DNA of 64,000 nucleotides from Thermohalobaculum sp039028795 (GCA_039028795.1 JBCCHJ010000022.1:1-64000), one strand, 5' to 3'. Positions 42,854-51,895 are shown, counted from the first letter of the stretch. Numbers and translations are program-made. Notes: generated from the letters alone by a model not told the origin.

Positions 42854-43245
42854 CCGGACCCTGGCCAGGCGGTGTGCAGACCATAGCGCCGTATTTCACG
42901 GTGGAGGATGCCGATCGGTTGATCGACTTTTTAGCCGCAGCGTTTGGCGCGCGTTTGACGCAGATAAGCCGGTATGATGACGGGTCAGTACAGCACGCGC
43001 GAATGCAGATCGGAGAGTGCATCCTGATGATCAATCAGCGCACCGAGGCGTATCCTGCCAATATCTCGCAGATGCATATCTATGCCGACGACCTTCAGAG
43101 CGCCTTCGTGGCAGCGCTTGATTGCGGAGCAACCGAACTGATGGCACCGAACCGTCGACCGCATGGGGACTTAATGGCCGGGGTCAAAGATCCATGCGGA
43201 AACATCTGGTGGATTGCGCAACCAGGGTCAGACGCCGGACGGTAG
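42850..43245 (+). CDS. VOC-family protein (PhnB/YdhR-like)
   Basis: The 131-residue VOC protein resembles the PhnB-type group. It has QTIAPYFTVEDADRLIDFLA, HARMQIGECILMINQRTEAY, QMHIYADDLQSAFVAALDCG and the terminal GVKDPCGNIWWIAQ. A canonical three-ligand metal site is not complete to my eye, as is common in this group. It is translated from an ATGA overlap with the methyltransferase gene. Function is unknown. Confidence 0.8.
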   Translation: MTGPWPGGVQTIAPYFTVEDADRLIDFLAAAFGARLTQISRYDDGSVQHARMQIGECILMINQRTEAYPANISQMHIYADDLQSAFVAALDCGATELMAPNRRPHGDLMAGVKDPCGNIWWIAQPGSDAGR

Positions 43246-43258
43246 CCCAGAAATCGGA

Positions 43259-43738
43259 TCATTCGGTGATTTGGCAGATCATTTCAAGCTCGCCTTCATC
43301 ACCCCACAAAGTTCGTCCGGTCAAAACAAACCCGTATCGTTTGTAAAACGGAATAGCCGAATGGGGACCATCCCCTGCGGTCAAGGTCATGGCATCGTAA
43401 CCCCAGTCGATGGCAGTGCGCTTTGCCTCGTTCAAAGCGTGCACGCCAAACCCCTGACCCTGAAAATCCTGGTCTACCATCAGGCGCCAGACATAGGCCG
43501 CGTCACGCCGGATCTGGATGTCTTCCTCGGCTGGGTAGTCAGATGGGCGCTTCATCGCCAGCAACCCGATAGGTTGGCCATCATTCCAAATCGCACGCAC
43601 CAATGACCCAACCTCGAAAGGAGCTTCGGCCATAGTCATCACATTTGGCGAGACATATCCATCTTGCTCTGGCGCAACCTTCAAAGCGCAGATCAGATGC
43701 AATTCGTCCCAGTCTGCAATTTCGCGAAATTCGACCAT
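43259..43738 (-). CDS. GNAT-family N-acetyltransferase
   Basis: The 159-residue protein has a GNAT core at about 45-140, with VRAIWNDGQPIGLLAMKRPS, VWRLMVDQDFQGQGFGVHAL (the Q-x-x-G-x-G acetyl-CoA loop), then LTAGDGPHSAIPFYKRYGFV. The substrate is unknown. It converges on the VOC gene with 13 bases between, and its start lies 21 bases before the extensin-like gene end, so it may be cotranscribed with that gene. Confidence 0.85.
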   Translation of the reverse strand: MVEFREIADWDELHLICALKVAPEQDGYVSPNVMTMAEAPFEVGSLVRAIWNDGQPIGLLAMKRPSDYPAEEDIQIRRDAAYVWRLMVDQDFQGQGFGVHALNEAKRTAIDWGYDAMTLTAGDGPHSAIPFYKRYGFVLTGRTLWGDEGELEMICQITE

Positions 43739-43760
43739 CGCGTGATCCCCTTTGAAGCTT

Positions 43761-44567
43761 TTAGCGGCAGGTCAAAAACGGTCCCATGTCCACATGGAAA
43801 TGATCCGCATGAAGGGCGTTATAGTCCGGGCTGAGTGTCACGTTAAACCATTCGCAAAGGCCATTACGCACTTCGCGCAGGAATTGGGCCTTGGGCCCAT
43901 CGCCATTCCAATGTTTCAGCAAGATGATCCGCTGTCCATTGGCCAGGACGAACCCGGAAACATCAAAGGCGTTTGCCGTGGCGTGCTGGCTCATCCGGCT
44001 GCTGGTCCCGCGTGAGGTCCGCATCTGGCGACAGGAATAGCTGGACTGATGCAGGATCTGCGCAACCGGGCTGCCCAGCAGTTCCTTCGCCATCGGCTGA
44101 ACCACCTCGCGCTCCCACAGATAAAGCCGGGCGGCGATGGCACATTGGGTTTCCACTGGTGCCAAACGTGCCTGCGATAGGCCTGTAAGGCGCAGCCGGT
44201 TGCGGATGTGGCAGGCATTAGAGTGTTCGCGATCGTCCATCACTAGCGCCCGGGCTCGCGACGCATTCATGGCTTTACGGCAGAGGTTACGGTCATAGGC
44301 CAATGCCCGGACTTTCAGACCTTGGAACAGTCCGCCGTCGGCATCCAGGTTCAGAGGCGTCCATGGCTTGGCTTCTTGTGGAATATCGATCGGTAGGAAC
44401 AGAACGGGCAGGCTCACAACCCCGGCAACCGCCGCAATCGCCAACAATCGGAGACTGTCGATGATGATGCGAATGGCTTTGAACAACCCGTCAACAATGC
44501 CCGTAATCACGGGGATTAGGCGCAGCCCCGCCAGCACAACAAAGATGATGATCAGAATGGTTTTCAT
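43761..44567 (-). CDS. Extensin-like C-terminal domain protein
   Basis: The 268-residue protein has two hydrophobic segments in the first 65 residues, so it is membrane-anchored with the rest in the periplasm. The remainder is the extensin-like domain common in alphaproteobacteria: several cysteines (NLCRKAM, NACHIRNRL, ETQCAIAA, SYSCRQMRT, NGLCEWF), and SQHATANAFDVSGFVLANGQ, then LHADHFHVDMG. The HATANAFD and H-x-D-HFH motifs look like a zinc peptidase of the D-Ala-D-Ala/VanY superfamily, so a cell-wall role is plausible. Confidence 0.8.
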   Translation of the reverse strand: MKTILIIIFVVLAGLRLIPVITGIVDGLFKAIRIIIDSLRLLAIAAVAGVVSLPVLFLPIDIPQEAKPWTPLNLDADGGLFQGLKVRALAYDRNLCRKAMNASRARALVMDDREHSNACHIRNRLRLTGLSQARLAPVETQCAIAARLYLWEREVVQPMAKELLGSPVAQILHQSSYSCRQMRTSRGTSSRMSQHATANAFDVSGFVLANGQRIILLKHWNGDGPKAQFLREVRNGLCEWFNVTLSPDYNALHADHFHVDMGPFLTCR

Positions 44568-44758
44568 GCACCACGGACCCTGCACCCGGTTCTGGGCCTA
44601 GATTGGGCGACGCACGGGGCTCAGCCAAGCGCCTGCACAAAAGTTCCTGGCCGATTCGTTGGGAAAATCGCGCAAGCCATTGATTTATATCAGGACTTAC
44701 TGGCCTTATTTGGCAGAGGGCAGCTTCCTGATACTGCGAACCCCCAAAGGAGACAGCA

Positions 44759-45169
44759 ATGCCCAAGTCTGCCAAAGACCGTATGGCCAAGAAGGTCGAG
44801 CCCAAACGCGTTGTTCTGGAAAAAGACTTCGCCGGGGTTCGCAAAGGTCAGATTCTGTTCGTGGGAACGCCGCAGATCATCGCTTATTACATCGCTAAGA
44901 TCCCGTACGGGCAGACCCGCACAATCCCCCAAATGCGGGGGGAGTTGGCGCGTCGACGCAAGTGCGATGCGACATGCCCCGTGTCGACGTCGATCTTCAT
45001 TCGAACGGCGGCCCAGGCGGCAATTGAAGATATGGAAGCCGGGGCGCCAACGTCAGAGGTCACGCCATTCTGGCGGCTGCTGACAGCGAACGACAAGATC
45101 GCGAAACGGTTGCCGATTGACCCGGAATGGATCGACCTCCAACGGGCGTCGGAGGTCGACAAAGCTTGA
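44759..45169 (+). CDS. MGMT-family (alkyltransferase-like) protein
   Basis: The 136-residue protein resembles the bacterial MGMT-family variant in which the winged-helix half is kept. PYGQTRTIPQMRGELARRRK is followed by DATCPVSTSIFIRTAAQAAI and TPFWRLLTAND. The usual PCHRV acceptor motif is replaced by TCPVSTSIF, so classical O6-methylguanine repair is uncertain. A GGAG site lies seven bases before the ATG. It converges on ahcY with six bases between the stops. Assignment rests on recall of the family pattern. Confidence 0.65.
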   Translation: MPKSAKDRMAKKVEPKRVVLEKDFAGVRKGQILFVGTPQIIAYYIAKIPYGQTRTIPQMRGELARRRKCDATCPVSTSIFIRTAAQAAIEDMEAGAPTSEVTPFWRLLTANDKIAKRLPIDPEWIDLQRASEVDKA

Positions 45170-45175
45170 AGTCAC

Positions 45176-46561
45176 TCAGTAACGGTAGTGGTCCGCCTTG
45201 TACGGGCCGTCCGGTTGCACGCCGATATAGTCGGCCTGGTCCTTGGACATCTCCGTCAGTTTGGCGCCGACCTTGGCCAGGTGCAGACGGGCGACCTTTT
45301 CGTCCAGATGCTTCGGCAGCATGTAAACTTCGTTCTTATAGGCATCGCCGTTGGTCCAAAGCTCGATCTGCGCCAGCGTCTGGTTGGTGAAGCTGGCGGA
45401 CATCACGAAGGAAGGGTGGCCGGTCGCGTTACCCAGGTTCAAGAGGCGGCCTTCCGACAGCAGGATCATCCGGTTACCGGACGGCATCTCGATCATGTCG
45501 ACCTGATCCTTGATGTTCGTCCACTTGTGGTTCTTCAGGGCAGCAACCTGAATTTCGTTATCGAAGTGCCCGATATTGCCGACAATCGCCATGTCCTTCA
45601 TCTCGCGCATATGCTCGATGCGGATGACGTCCTTGTTGCCGGTTGTGGTGATGAAGACATCGGCGCTGTCGACCACGTCTTCCAATTGCACCACTTCGAA
45701 CCCGTCCATCGCGGCCTGCAGCGCACAGATCGGGTCAATCTCGGTCACTTTCACACGGGCGCCCGCGCCTTGCAGCGAGGCGGCCGAGCCCTTGCCCACA
45801 TCGCCATAACCGCAAACCACGGCGACCTTGCCGGCCATCATGGTGTCGGTAGCGCGGCGGATGCCGTCGACCAGCGATTCCTTACAGCCGTACTTGTTGT
45901 CGAACTTCGACTTGGTCACCGAGTCGTTCACATTGATTGCCGGGAACGGCAGATGACCGTCGCGGCTGAGTTCATAAAGCCGGTGGACACCAGTAGTGGT
46001 TTCTTCCGAAACGCCAACGATCTGGTCGCGAACCTTGGTGAACCAGCCCGGGCTTTCGTCCATGCGTTTTGCGATCTGTGTCTTGATCACGGCTTCCTCG
46101 TCCGAGGACGGCACCGGGATAATGTCTTCGCCTGCCTCGGCCCGGGCGCCCAGCAAAACGTAAAGCGTGGCATCGCCACCGTCGTCCAGGATCAAGTTGG
46201 GACCGTCCGGGAACTGGAAGGATTTGTCCAGGTAATCCCAATGCTCTTCCAGGGATTGGCCTTTGACCGCGAACACGGGCACGCCAGCTTCAGCAATCGC
46301 TGCGGCGGCATGATCTTGGGTGGAAAAGATGTTGCACGACGCCCAGCGGACATCGGCGCCCAGCGCCGTCAGGGTTTCGATCAGAACCCCGGTTTGAATC
46401 GTCATGTGCAAAGATCCGACGATCCGCGCACCTTTCAGAGGCTGCGAATCCCCATATTCCTCACGGGTTGCCATCAGGCCCGGCATTTCGGTTTCGGCGA
46501 TATCCAATTCCTTGCGGCCAAAATCGGCAAGGCTGATGTCTTTAACGACATAATCGGTCAT
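45176..46561 (-). CDS. ahcY: S-adenosylhomocysteine hydrolase
   Basis: The 461-residue protein is a complete AhcY. It contains GSLHMTIQTGVLIETLTALG, ASCNIFSTQDHAAAAIAEAG, FPAINVNDSVTKSKFDNKYG, the NAD motif VCGYGDVGKGSAASLQGAGA and the C-terminal KADHYRY that closes the neighbouring active site. It splits S-adenosylhomocysteine to adenosine and homocysteine. The start at 46561 gives the usual N-terminus; GGAGA precedes it. No SAH riboswitch was recognised in the 122-base leader, although two short GC hairpins are present. Confidence 0.97.
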   Translation of the reverse strand: MTDYVVKDISLADFGRKELDIAETEMPGLMATREEYGDSQPLKGARIVGSLHMTIQTGVLIETLTALGADVRWASCNIFSTQDHAAAAIAEAGVPVFAVKGQSLEEHWDYLDKSFQFPDGPNLILDDGGDATLYVLLGARAEAGEDIIPVPSSDEEAVIKTQIAKRMDESPGWFTKVRDQIVGVSEETTTGVHRLYELSRDGHLPFPAINVNDSVTKSKFDNKYGCKESLVDGIRRATDTMMAGKVAVVCGYGDVGKGSAASLQGAGARVKVTEIDPICALQAAMDGFEVVQLEDVVDSADVFITTTGNKDVIRIEHMREMKDMAIVGNIGHFDNEIQVAALKNHKWTNIKDQVDMIEMPSGNRMILLSEGRLLNLGNATGHPSFVMSASFTNQTLAQIELWTNGDAYKNEVYMLPKHLDEKVARLHLAKVGAKLTEMSKDQADYIGVQPDGPYKADHYRY

Positions 46562-46683
46562 TGGTGTCTCCTGCTCTGGCCCCAATGGGCCGCGGTCCGG
46601 CGCGCCCTATAGCAGGGCAGCCGTTGATGGACAATGTAGGGCACGGGGCCTAATAGTCGCGGGTTTGCAACCAAAGGAATCCC

Positions 46684-47490
46684 ATGTCCGGCCGGCGCAA
46701 ATATTTCCGGATCAAGATCTTCGGAGAACGTGGCACTGGCACGAACTTCGTCACCCAGATGATCCATGCAAACTTCCAGGTTGAGGTGCTTTTGCAACCC
46801 GACCCAAGTTCGGAACCTGGCGTTGAAAAGCTGAAAGTGCCGGGGCTGAAGGCCAAACGGCAATATGAAATCGCCGACTATATCGAAGACCGCCAACACA
46901 AGGAGGGATTGACGACCTTTGGCGGCTGGAAGCATGCTTGTCTGACCGACAAGGTTGCCGATCGCCTAAAGCAAGGCGACGAGACGCTTTTCATCTGCGT
47001 CCTGCGTCATCCCGCACTTTGGGCCAAATCGTTTCACCGCGAACCCTTCGCAAGCTTTCTGGAACCCGCCGAGGACCTGGCGACATTTTTACGCCACCCC
47101 TGGGTTGCGCGTACCCGAGATGAGGTTCCTGATCTGGTGTTGGACAGTCCGGCGATACTTTGGCGGCTGAAAACTCAGAGCTACCTGGACCAGGCCGAAA
47201 TCCGACCAAATGTTGTGACGGTCCGGCAGGATGATTTTTTGCGTGACCATGAAACCGTTCTGGAGGGGCTATCGGCGTATCTAGAGCGGCGTGATGATGT
47301 GTGGAAAATCGTGACCAGTTATGGCCGGCAGTGGGCGTCCAACAAGCGTGACTTCTGGACGATCCGCCGGGAAATGCCGGATGAGCCCTTTGAAGCAGTT
47401 GGTGCGGAAGTGACCGGTATCCTGCGCGATCATATCGGTGATGAACTGATCAGGCGCGCGGGCTATCGCCTACCCGGTGACGCGTCGTAA
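46684..47490 (+). CDS. P-loop sulfotransferase-like protein
   Basis: The 268-residue protein begins with a nucleotide-binding-like loop KIFGERGTGTNFVTQMIHAN (about 11-30) and has a later VLRHPALWAKSFHREPFA (about 106-123), the pair of segments that bind PAPS phosphates in sulfotransferases. Mid-protein residues are acidic and aromatic. Similar proteins occur singly in Rhodobacteraceae and often modify surface sugars, but the acceptor is unknown here. The ATG is four bases after AAGGAA. It is divergent from ahcY. Confidence 0.65.
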   Translation: MSGRRKYFRIKIFGERGTGTNFVTQMIHANFQVEVLLQPDPSSEPGVEKLKVPGLKAKRQYEIADYIEDRQHKEGLTTFGGWKHACLTDKVADRLKQGDETLFICVLRHPALWAKSFHREPFASFLEPAEDLATFLRHPWVARTRDEVPDLVLDSPAILWRLKTQSYLDQAEIRPNVVTVRQDDFLRDHETVLEGLSAYLERRDDVWKIVTSYGRQWASNKRDFWTIRREMPDEPFEAVGAEVTGILRDHIGDELIRRAGYRLPGDAS

Positions 47491-47531
47491 GCATCCGTAC
47501 CGAGGAAGATCTTTCGGCAGGGCTCAGCGAC

Positions 47532-47963
47532 CTACACATCCAGGAATGCAAATGCGCAAGTCGCTGTTGCCGCCAGCTTCCCGCCCGGTGCCCGGAATTC
47601 GGCCCGGGTCGTCGCCATACGCCGTCCGTTCGACAGTGTGAAGATTGTGATTTCGACGTCGCCTTCCGGCAATGGGCGCATAAAATGGGTCGTAAGGTCG
47701 ACGGTTGTGCACGGCCGGAAGGCTCCTTTGTTCGCCGCCAACGCGACCACCGAGCATGTATCCGCCGCCGCGGCGACGGCCTGGCCGCAGACAACCCCGC
47801 CGCCTTCGCCACCACCTCGGCTGAGCTCGGGATTGGCCGGCAGAACGAAGTTCGCACTGTCAGCGCCGACACCTGTGCAGCGCAGTCCCAAGGCCTGTAT
47901 CCACGGCGCGAAGACCTCGCCCAGAAAATCCTGAGCCTGGTCAGGGGTCCATGTTTCGGCCAT
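47532..47963 (-). CDS. PaaI-family thioesterase
   Basis: The 143-residue hotdog protein is of the PaaI type. It has NFVLPANPELSRGGGEGGGV, VVCGQAVAAAADTCSVVALA (the G-x-x-A---D catalytic helix), CTTVDLTTHFMRPLPEGDVE and ATATCAFAFLDV. It would hydrolyse an acyl-CoA or aryl-CoA thioester. It is a single gene, convergent with the sulfotransferase-like gene. The codons look normal for the chromosome. Confidence 0.85.
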   Translation of the reverse strand: MAETWTPDQAQDFLGEVFAPWIQALGLRCTGVGADSANFVLPANPELSRGGGEGGGVVCGQAVAAAADTCSVVALAANKGAFRPCTTVDLTTHFMRPLPEGDVEITIFTLSNGRRMATTRAEFRAPGGKLAATATCAFAFLDV

Positions 47964-48291
47964 TTCGGTCTCCGTCGGTTAAGTCTCCGATCACTTTTCA
48001 CCCGGGAGTCGCCCAAGCTGCAAGAGAGGTTTTCCTACCCCGCGCACGTCGCGCAGTGTGACTGATCTCAAACCAAAGGCGCGGGCGCAGGCGTATCGGT
48101 CAATCTGCAGGCGACGTCTGACACCTGCGCCGTTGAAGAGGGCGATGTTTCGCCTTAATCTTTGTTGGTGGAATTCTTAATGGGGTCAGCATGATCTGCC
48201 AGCCTGCGCATTCCTTCGGTTCGCTCCTGGAAGACACCTGGATCGCCGATGCATTTGCGTTGCAACGCAAAGCCCCGGGAATGGCGGATTG
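47964..48291. other. 328-base gap without recognised genes
   Basis: The gap between the PaaI-like gene and a small membrane protein gene has no convincing coding frame on either strand. It probably holds the divergent promoters. An imperfect repeat (GCAGGCG near 48111; GGCGCAGG...CACCTGCGCC, 48083 and 48122) could form a long-range stem. A local palindromic stretch TTGCGTTGCAACGCAA lies at 48256-48271. Nothing else is recognised. Confidence 0.5.
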
Positions 48292-48693
48292 ATGGCACCC
48301 CAACCGCTTCTGCGCACCATGCTGTTTTTGTTGGTTTTGTTTTTCTTGGCGATGGGTTCGGCGCATTTTCTGGGCGTAAAATGGCCAGTGTTGTTCATCT
48401 ATTATGACACGCCGTTCTACGGCTATCAGGACCGGATCATCTCGTTCACGTTGGTGACCTATGCCGCGCTTTATTGGGCCGCTGCATTTCACCGGGTGAT
48501 CTTGCCATTTGTGCTGATTTCGGCGTGGTCGACGGTGCTGGGGCTGGCTTATGTCAATATCTCTCAGGATTTGGCGGACGTCCTGACAGCGGATCAGGAC
48601 ACAATGGTCTACTGGCTGCAAACGGGTGCGCTGGCGGTCGCTGCGATCATCCTCACGATCCTGACGCTTCGCGAACCCCGGGCGACGCCATGA
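48292..48693 (+). CDS. Small four-helix membrane protein, unknown
   Basis: The 133-residue protein shows four hydrophobic helices (about 8-27, 46-68, 72-92 and 108-128) with small polar loops (GVKWPVLFIYYDTPFYG). No family is recognised. It is the first gene of a tightly packed operon, since its TGA overlaps the next ATG by four bases. The ATG at 48292 is preferred to a TTG three bases earlier. Confidence 0.7.
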   Translation: MAPQPLLRTMLFLLVLFFLAMGSAHFLGVKWPVLFIYYDTPFYGYQDRIISFTLVTYAALYWAAAFHRVILPFVLISAWSTVLGLAYVNISQDLADVLTADQDTMVYWLQTGALAVAAIILTILTLREPRATP

Positions 48694-49124
48694 TCGGCCA
48701 GTTCAACATTGCCCGCGCTCGTTGGCCGTTGGAAGATCCGCGCATGAAGGAATTCATGGATATGGTGCCGCGTATGAATGCGCTCGCCGCACGATCGCGC
48801 GGCTATGTCTGGCGATTAGAGGATGAGGGCGGCCCGGATGCCCCGATTTTTCCTGGCGATCCCAGAATGACCTTCACGCTTTCGGTCTGGCAGGATGTCG
48901 AAAGCCTTTATCACTTCACCTGGAAGACGCTGCACAAGCGGTTCCGCATGCGCACGGCAGAATGGTTCGAACCGCAGGACCAGGCCTATCTGGCGATATG
49001 GCCGATTGCCGACGGTCATCGACCCAATGGCGTAGAAGCCCAGGCCATGTTGGCGAAGCTGCGTTCCGAAGGGCCGTCCCAGGCCGTGTTTGGCACCGAA
49101 GCACTGGTAAAGGAGCCCGCTTGA
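48690..49124 (+). CDS. DUF3291-family protein (first copy)
   Basis: The 144-residue protein matches DUF3291, a ferredoxin-like dimeric barrel related to antibiotic-biosynthesis monooxygenases. It has DPRMKEFMDMVPRMNALAAR, SRGYVWRLEDEGG, LSVWQDVESLYHFTWKTLHK and RTAEWFEP. The family function is unknown. It overlaps the previous gene by four bases and the next by one base (TGATG). A second, clearly related gene lies at 49564, after one VOC gene. Confidence 0.8.
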   Translation: MIGQFNIARARWPLEDPRMKEFMDMVPRMNALAARSRGYVWRLEDEGGPDAPIFPGDPRMTFTLSVWQDVESLYHFTWKTLHKRFRMRTAEWFEPQDQAYLAIWPIADGHRPNGVEAQAMLAKLRSEGPSQAVFGTEALVKEPA

Positions 49125-49534
49125 TGGCCCAGATGAAAACGCATCGTGCGATGCCGGTCCTGCAGGTCCGCGATGTTCTCGCCTCCGAGGCGTTCTATGC
49201 CCGCGCGGGATTTTCCAGCCATGGAACCTTTGGCGATCCGCCGGCATTTTGCATTGTCCAGCGCGGCGAGGTCACGCTGGCGCTCGACAAATCTGAGGAC
49301 GGCCCGATCCCCGGTAACCAGTGGTGGGCCGCGTACATATATGTCGAGGACGCCGAGGCCTTGCGCACAGAATTTCTAGACCATGGGTTGGAGCCAACCG
49401 AAATGCACCGGCCAACCGAATATGGTTGTATAGACTTCGACCTGATCGACCCGGACGGTCATCGTATCGCCTTCGGCCAGGCATTGAACCCGGAACCGGG
49501 TCCGGGTCTTCACGATGATCCAGGGCGCGGTTGA
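49124..49534 (+). CDS. VOC-family, bleomycin-resistance-like protein
   Basis: The 136-residue protein fits the bleomycin-resistance-like VOC group. It has PVLQVRDVLASEAFYARAGF, FCIVQRGEVTLALDKSED, WAAYIYVEDAEALRTEFLDH and CIDFDLIDPDGHRIAFGQ. Such proteins bind hydrophobic ligands or act as lyases; the actual ligand is unknown. AGGAG lies eight bases before the ATG at 49124. It is enclosed between two DUF3291 paralogues, which makes it likely that the three proteins act together. Confidence 0.8.
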   Translation: MAQMKTHRAMPVLQVRDVLASEAFYARAGFSSHGTFGDPPAFCIVQRGEVTLALDKSEDGPIPGNQWWAAYIYVEDAEALRTEFLDHGLEPTEMHRPTEYGCIDFDLIDPDGHRIAFGQALNPEPGPGLHDDPGRG

Positions 49535-49563
49535 TGACGACGCCCACGAAGAAGGAGCCCGCC

Positions 49564-50025
49564 ATGCACGTCGCAGAGTTGAACATTGGGCGTCTCAGTT
49601 ATCCACCAGACGACCCCCGCATGGCTGAGTTCATGAACAACCTGGCCCGCATCAACGCGTTGGCCGAAAGATCGCCGGGATTTGTGTGGCGGCTGCAAGG
49701 TGAAGGTGATGGGGCCATAGACATCTTCCACCCCGACCATCCAGACACCAATGTGAACCTCAGCGTTTGGGAAACAGCGGAAGATCTGGAGCACTACGTC
49801 TTCAACACCGTCCATGTGGCGTTCTACCGTCGTAAGGCAGAGTGGTTCAAAATGCCCAGGACCATTGATTTCGTTATGTGGCCGGTGCCCATCGGCCATC
49901 GCCCTACGGTGATCGAAGCCTTCGAACGATTGGAGCACCTGCGTGCGCACGGATCCTCGGAGCATGCCTATGGATGGGAAGGCCTGCCGCATCTGAAGGA
50001 TTGGATGGAGAAGCGCTGTGCGTGA
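49564..50025 (+). CDS. DUF3291-family protein (second copy)
   Basis: The 153-residue protein is a paralogue of the product encoded at 48690. Both have DPRM-EFM---ARINALA-RS-GFVWRL and -LSVWE/Q---L-H---T-H--F--R-AEWF. This copy adds HHPD-like residues (IDIFHPDHPDTNVNLSVW). AGGAG lies six bases before the ATG, and the same AAGGAGCCCGC stretch precedes the VOC gene start, a sign of local duplication. An ATG at 49534 is possible but less likely. Function unknown. Confidence 0.8.
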   Translation: MHVAELNIGRLSYPPDDPRMAEFMNNLARINALAERSPGFVWRLQGEGDGAIDIFHPDHPDTNVNLSVWETAEDLEHYVFNTVHVAFYRRKAEWFKMPRTIDFVMWPVPIGHRPTVIEAFERLEHLRAHGSSEHAYGWEGLPHLKDWMEKRCA

Positions 50026-50073
50026 TCGTCGCCGTGTCAGGCGTCGTCAATGCCATATCGCGGGGGAGATGTT

Positions 50074-50802
50074 GTGATTACGCTGGATTATTCGGGGCAG
50101 GCAGTTCTGGTCACGGGCGGGTCGAACGGGATCGGCCTGGAAATTGCAAACGGGTTTGCCGATGCCGGGGCAGAGGTGACCATCACCGGCACGCGGCCAA
50201 AGGCCAGCGACTATACCCATGACCTTGGCCGGTTCAGCTATCGCCAATTGCTGATCCAGGACCGCGCGATGATCGATGAGTTCATCGCGGATACGGGCGA
50301 ATTGGACGTGTTGATAAACAACGCGGGCAACACGGTGCGCGGCGCTGACGGCCAGTCCCCGGAAGGTTTCGAGTATAATATCGATATCAACTTGAATTCG
50401 GTCTTCCGGCTTAGCCAGGGACTGCGCGGACGGCTCGCCAAACGGCCGGGCTCGATTGTGAACATTGCTTCCATGACATCCTACGTCGCCTCGCCGCGGG
50501 TGCCGGGATATGGGGCGTCCAAAGCCGCGATCCTGCAATTGACCAAGACAATGGGCGAGCTTTACGCCCCTGATGGTATCCGAGTGAACGCCATTGCGCC
50601 GGGATGGATCGAGACCAACCTGACCCAGGCCGTGCGCGATATGGAGGGGTTCGAGGACACCATCAAAGACCGCACGCCGATGGGCCGCTGGGGCAAACCG
50701 TCAGAGATGGCAGGCACCGCGCTGTATTTGGCAAGCCCCGATCTTGCAGGATTTGTGACCGGTGTGACGATCCCGGTTGATGGCGGCTATATCGCCTGCT
50801 GA
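50074..50802 (+). CDS. Short-chain dehydrogenase/reductase
   Basis: The 242-residue classical SDR has the cofactor motif VTGGSNGIGLEIANGFADAG (about 13-32), NNAGNTVRG (about 84), IVNIASMTSYVASPRVPGYG with the catalytic Ser-Tyr, then ASKAAILQLTK and the RVNAIAPGWIETNL segment. It is an NAD(P)-dependent oxidoreductase of unknown substrate. I prefer the GTG at 50074 with GGGGGAGA upstream; an ATG at 50050 would add eight residues. It is downstream of the DUF3291/VOC genes by 48 bases, probably in the same transcript. Confidence 0.85.
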   Translation: MITLDYSGQAVLVTGGSNGIGLEIANGFADAGAEVTITGTRPKASDYTHDLGRFSYRQLLIQDRAMIDEFIADTGELDVLINNAGNTVRGADGQSPEGFEYNIDINLNSVFRLSQGLRGRLAKRPGSIVNIASMTSYVASPRVPGYGASKAAILQLTKTMGELYAPDGIRVNAIAPGWIETNLTQAVRDMEGFEDTIKDRTPMGRWGKPSEMAGTALYLASPDLAGFVTGVTIPVDGGYIAC

Positions 50803-51019
50803 TAGCACGCCTTTAGCGCGAAGTATGAAGGCGTTCGACCCCACCCAAGACACCCAGCTAACGTTTGAAGCCAGCGACCAGGCTTGACTGGGAATACGCT
50901 CGATCACGTTCTGGGCGTGGGGCGCCCGATGGATCAGCCTATCGCGAAACGACAGGCAAGGGCTGGTTTCTTGGTCACCGATCCTTCAGAACAGACGTGA
51001 ATAATCGGAGCCCCGTTCC

Positions 51020-51895
51020 TTGCCCATTTCTGAAAGCTTGCGCGGTCACGCCGCCATGTTGCTTTTCGCGGCGCTGATCTCTGTGTCGTTCACCTTGGGC
51101 GATCTCGCGGTGCCGCACATCTCGCCGGGCTCGCTTACCGTGGCGCGGTTCGCGTTGGCCGTTGTCGTTATGGGTATCCTTGCATCGCCCCATATGCGGG
51201 CGGCGCATTTTCGGGCGCTTTGGCGGTTCCCGATCCTGGGCGGGTTGATGGCCTTCTACTTCATCCTGATGTTCGAGGCGCTGGAGATCACCGATCCGGT
51301 CTCCACCGGGGCTGTTTTTACGCTGACCCCGCTGATGAGCGCGGTCTTCGGCTATATTCTGATGCGTCAGATCACGACGCCGGTCATGGCGATTGCCTTG
51401 CTGTTGGCCGGAATGGGGGCGATTTGGGTGATCCTGCGCGGTGACATCCAGGCCATCCTGGGCCTGCGCCTGGGGCTGGGGGAAAAGATCTTTCTGATCG
51501 GATGTGCGGCGCATGCGCTCTACACGCCGTTGGTCCGGATGACCCGACGCGATGAACCGGTGATCGTCTACACGTTCGCCACTTTGGTGGGCGGTTTGTT
51601 GGTGACGGCGGTCTATTCAGCCCAGGAAAGTCTGGCCACGGACTGGTTGGCCTTGCCGGTAATTGCCTGGGCCGGAATTGTTTATCTGGGTCTCTTCACC
51701 ACTGCGGGCACGTTTCTTCTGATCCAATTTGCAACGATGCGCCTGCCTTCCGCGAAAGTCATGGCTTACGGGTATTTGGTGCCGACCTTCGTCATCATCC
51801 AGGAAGGCCTTTTGGGCCATGGCTGGGTTGCCGCCCCCGTATGGCTGGGCGTTGCCGCGACCTTTGGGGCACTGCTGATCCTGCTGAAAGACTAG
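51020..51895 (+). CDS. EamA-family (DMT superfamily) transporter
   Basis: The 291-residue protein has ten predicted membrane segments in two EamA repeats (about 10-130 and 155-285), the pattern for drug/metabolite transporters and carboxylate or amino-acid exporters. Landmarks are SPGSLTVARFALAVVVMGIL, FEALEITDPVSTGAVFTLTP, and late RLPSAKVMAYGYLVPTFVII. The start is a TTG at 51020, with no strong ribosome-binding site; the true start may differ by a few codons. Its 3' end lies 77 bases before the glnT-like gene. Confidence 0.8.
   Translation: MPISESLRGHAAMLLFAALISVSFTLGDLAVPHISPGSLTVARFALAVVVMGILASPHMRAAHFRALWRFPILGGLMAFYFILMFEALEITDPVSTGAVFTLTPLMSAVFGYILMRQITTPVMAIALLLAGMGAIWVILRGDIQAILGLRLGLGEKIFLIGCAAHALYTPLVRMTRRDEPVIVYTFATLVGGLLVTAVYSAQESLATDWLALPVIAWAGIVYLGLFTTAGTFLLIQFATMRLPSAKVMAYGYLVPTFVIIQEGLLGHGWVAAPVWLGVAATFGALLILLKD

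Noticed and set aside
44759..45169. Calling the MGMT-family protein a DNA repair methyltransferase
   Set aside because: The PCHR acceptor motif is not present, so the repair reaction cannot be supported from sequence.
45188..46612. Long plus-strand open frame across ahcY
   Set aside because: It is the antisense shadow of a complete S-adenosylhomocysteine hydrolase gene with all family motifs on the minus strand.
46562..46683. SAH riboswitch upstream of ahcY
   Set aside because: Only short GC hairpins are present; the conserved core sequence of the SAH aptamer was not found by eye.
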